DNA of 64,000 bases from Nyssa sinensis (lineage: Eukaryota; Streptophyta; Magnoliopsida; Cornales; Nyssaceae): the NCBI GenBank assembly GCA_008638375.1, contig CM018036.1:1586001-1650000 (forward strand), written 5' to 3'. Shown piece after piece: positions 61,986 to 64,000 of the stretch. The notes beneath the pieces were generated by a model. The model made no database searches and was not told the DNA's origin. It worked only from the letters and a program-made list of their open reading frames with translations. Position 1 is the first letter of the stretch. Every line of letters begins with the position of its first letter. Both the position numbers and the translations under genes were made by a program.

Positions 61986-63008
61986 TTACTTCATTTTGTC
62001 TTGTATTGAGGGACTCGAGTATTCAGCCCCATTTTCCAACGAAGTTATCTCAGATGAAGCACTGGATGACAAATCACCATTATTGCTCACTCCACTTCGA
62101 AAGCTCTTTGATGCTATTGAAGGGTTTCTCTGAGGATCGGTAGATGCAGGTTTTTGGCCCTCCTCTGCTAGTCTTCTGAGAAGGTTCATGACAGTGGGGA
62201 GGAGCTTGGTAGACAAGGATAGAAGCCCCGGAAGCTGGGAGTTTGAAGAATCAAGAATCAGGCCTCTAAGAATTCTTTGATAGAAAAGAAACAGTAAATT
62301 CAAAAGAAAATTAAGGGTGCGGGTAGAAGTTGCAAGGAATAATGACTTCCAGCCATCACCAGAACAATTTATAATGGCCTGTTCTAGACGTCATTTTTCA
62401 TGTCTCTCTGCAGGCAGTAACAATATATAATTTTATTTTCAATCTTCCTCATAGCCTTTATATTTTTCCTATGGACTTCCACCAAGCAGTTGGAATCAGC
62501 CGCCAAAGGTTATAACAAAATTGGTTGAATTTATTATCCCGGACCATGACAGAGAAAATTGTACAAAAGATTTAATAAATAGATTGAGCACAAAAGTTCT
62601 TAGAAAGCAATGAACTTGCTTCCATGCACACCTACAACAAATTAGGGGGAATAATATAAACAGTGTGAGACTCACAGCGCCATTGCGGAATTCACCCGAG
62701 ATGTCTAGCTGCACCCATAGGGCTTTCGTGAGTAGAAAACCAACAAAAATTACAAATAGATACAAAGGATTCCTGCCAAGAAAAAAAATACCAAAATAAG
62801 TAAAATACATAGTAGATGAAGGGGAATTTAAAGTATGAACACCAACAAAATTAACTCCAGAAATATTTTTTTTGATAAGTAAAATTAACTCCACAAATAT
62901 AGAGACTAAGTACCTCAAAAGTGTCATAAATTCATTAAAGCCCAGGACAATTAAGGCAACAATAGCCCATGGAGGTGGCAACCAGTTGTTATTACGCTGG
63001 CTAGCTTC
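61986..63008 (-). CDS. RHD3/SEY1 (atlastin-like) ER-shaping GTPase, C-terminal exons only
   Basis: Three 3' exons are visible: 62914-63008, 62676-62772 and 61986-62234, with GT-AG borders and agreeing phases. They encode [31 protein letters not shown], then [20 protein letters not shown], then [40 protein letters not shown] and a Ser-rich tail ending IQDKMK. Seen: two closely spaced membrane helices forming the ER hairpin, followed by the conserved amphipathic C-terminal segment. Known: RHD3 proteins are dynamin-like GTPases that fuse ER tubules and are needed for root hair growth. The GTPase and helical-bundle exons must lie beyond the right edge. No exon is recognised in 63009-64000, so the next intron exceeds 0.99 kb. 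The paralogue (RHD3 or an RHD3-like) is open. Confidence 0.9.
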
Positions 63009-64000
63009 CTGAAAAAATAAAGGAGAGGAATCCAATCAGACATCATAGGCAATAAGGCGTAAATTGGTAATATATTTACTATGCAAGTCAAACCTAATAA
63101 AATATATGCACGCAAGCTAGGGATCAGGATCTTTACATCTACAGATTTCTGAGTTGGTTGGGATATAAATGAAGTTTGGACTTTGAAAACATAGTCTTGA
63201 GTAATTAACTACTTATATAAGTTTTCTTTTTTAGAAAAAAATAATAAGTCATATAGCAAATACACAGACGACACAAATGTGCCAAAGCAGCAAATCTTAA
63301 AAGGTAGGACAGCTACAGTGAGGAGACAGCAACTTACAAGTATATTTCTTGAAATATATAAATAAATAGGTATGTGAGTGCAATTTTATGTTGTATGACA
63401 AATTATTGGTTTATTCATATGAATTTATGTAGTCTGTACTAACAATTGAATAACTAGGGATATGAAGCTTTAAAAAAGTTAATATAAATATAGTTAAATC
63501 ACTAATACAACTACTAAAACACACTTATACACATTTTTTTTTTTTTGCAATTACGATCGTTTTCTATATTAAAAAGTGTCCAAGTGCTTGAGTTGTGTCA
63601 TGTGCAAGACAATTTTTTTTTTTTTTTTTAAGATTCTAGATATGTTGCATGTCTGAGACACTACTAATCACAGGAGAATCGTGTCTGCAGTCTGCCACAG
63701 CATTCAACAAAAACATAGCTCCCCTAGGCTACTGTCTGTACTACAGGGCTTATAAGTACGTACGTAATCACAAAAAACCATAATCCTCATTTCAAGAAAC
63801 TGTGAATGGCCTCTTGAAGAGAACATTTGACAGGAACTATCCAATGGTCCCCACAAATATCTAAACACTTAACCAGTTACTCATAAGCTAAGTTTTTTTA
63901 ATTCTTGTACAGAGTTATACCTTAACATCTTAAATCCCCTCCCCATTGTCTCTTTCTTTTCTACAATTACTCTTGTCCTATCCCACGTACTAATAGTTCT
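63009..64000 (-). other. Presumed intron of the RHD3-like gene
   Basis: AT-rich with two poly-T runs (63534-63546 and 63612-63629) and no recognisable exon. If the gene is intact its 5' part lies beyond 64000. Confidence 0.5.

Overview
The window looks like nuclear DNA from a woody eudicot. It is AT-rich. Genes are split by GT-AG introns, spaces between genes are long, and (TA)n, (CT)n and (CA)n microsatellites are common. Small non-autonomous transposons and SINE-like elements are also present. I see no bacterial operons, CRISPR arrays or rRNA genes, and the species cannot be told from sequence alone.

Layout. 0-2.8 kb: promoter side of an INDETERMINATE-DOMAIN zinc-finger gene (2801-4973, +). 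5-9.5 kb: microsatellite-rich spacer. 9.48-10.83 kb: a LOB-domain (LBD22-like) gene, +, probably two exons. 13.0-13.8 kb: a decayed copy of part of the window's own chaperonin gene, just past the stop codon of an intronless PPR gene (13886-16081, -). 18.4-29.2 kb: an 18-exon mitochondrial chaperonin gene (CPN60-like 2 / HSP60-3A type, -). Its introns hold a hAT-like element and a tRNA-derived element. 29.2-35.5 kb: AT-rich spacer with a tandem TRIM retrotransposon (three 121-bp LTRs, 204-bp period). 35.5-36.3 kb: an NHL/LEA-2 membrane protein, -. 36.3-43 kb: spacer with a SINE-like element and MITE-like pieces. 43.1-49.9 kb: an ALE2-like receptor kinase, +. 50.7-55.8 kb: a HOTHEAD-like GMC oxidoreductase, -. 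55.8-62 kb: spacer with G-rich simple repeats. 62.0-64 kb: the 3' exons of an RHD3/atlastin-type GTPase, -, running off the right edge.

The genes are unrelated neighbours, as is usual in plants, and form no shared pathway. ALE2 and HOTHEAD are both linked to epidermis or cuticle in Arabidopsis, and they sit about 0.8 kb apart tail to tail. I treat that as coincidence. The chaperonin and the receptor kinase have every splice junction and phase intact, yet together they carry three single-base insertions that break the frame. Either both are recent pseudogenes or the assembly has uncorrected indels, and I favour the second. I found no convincing new biological system. The strongest structural find is the TRIM concatemer.
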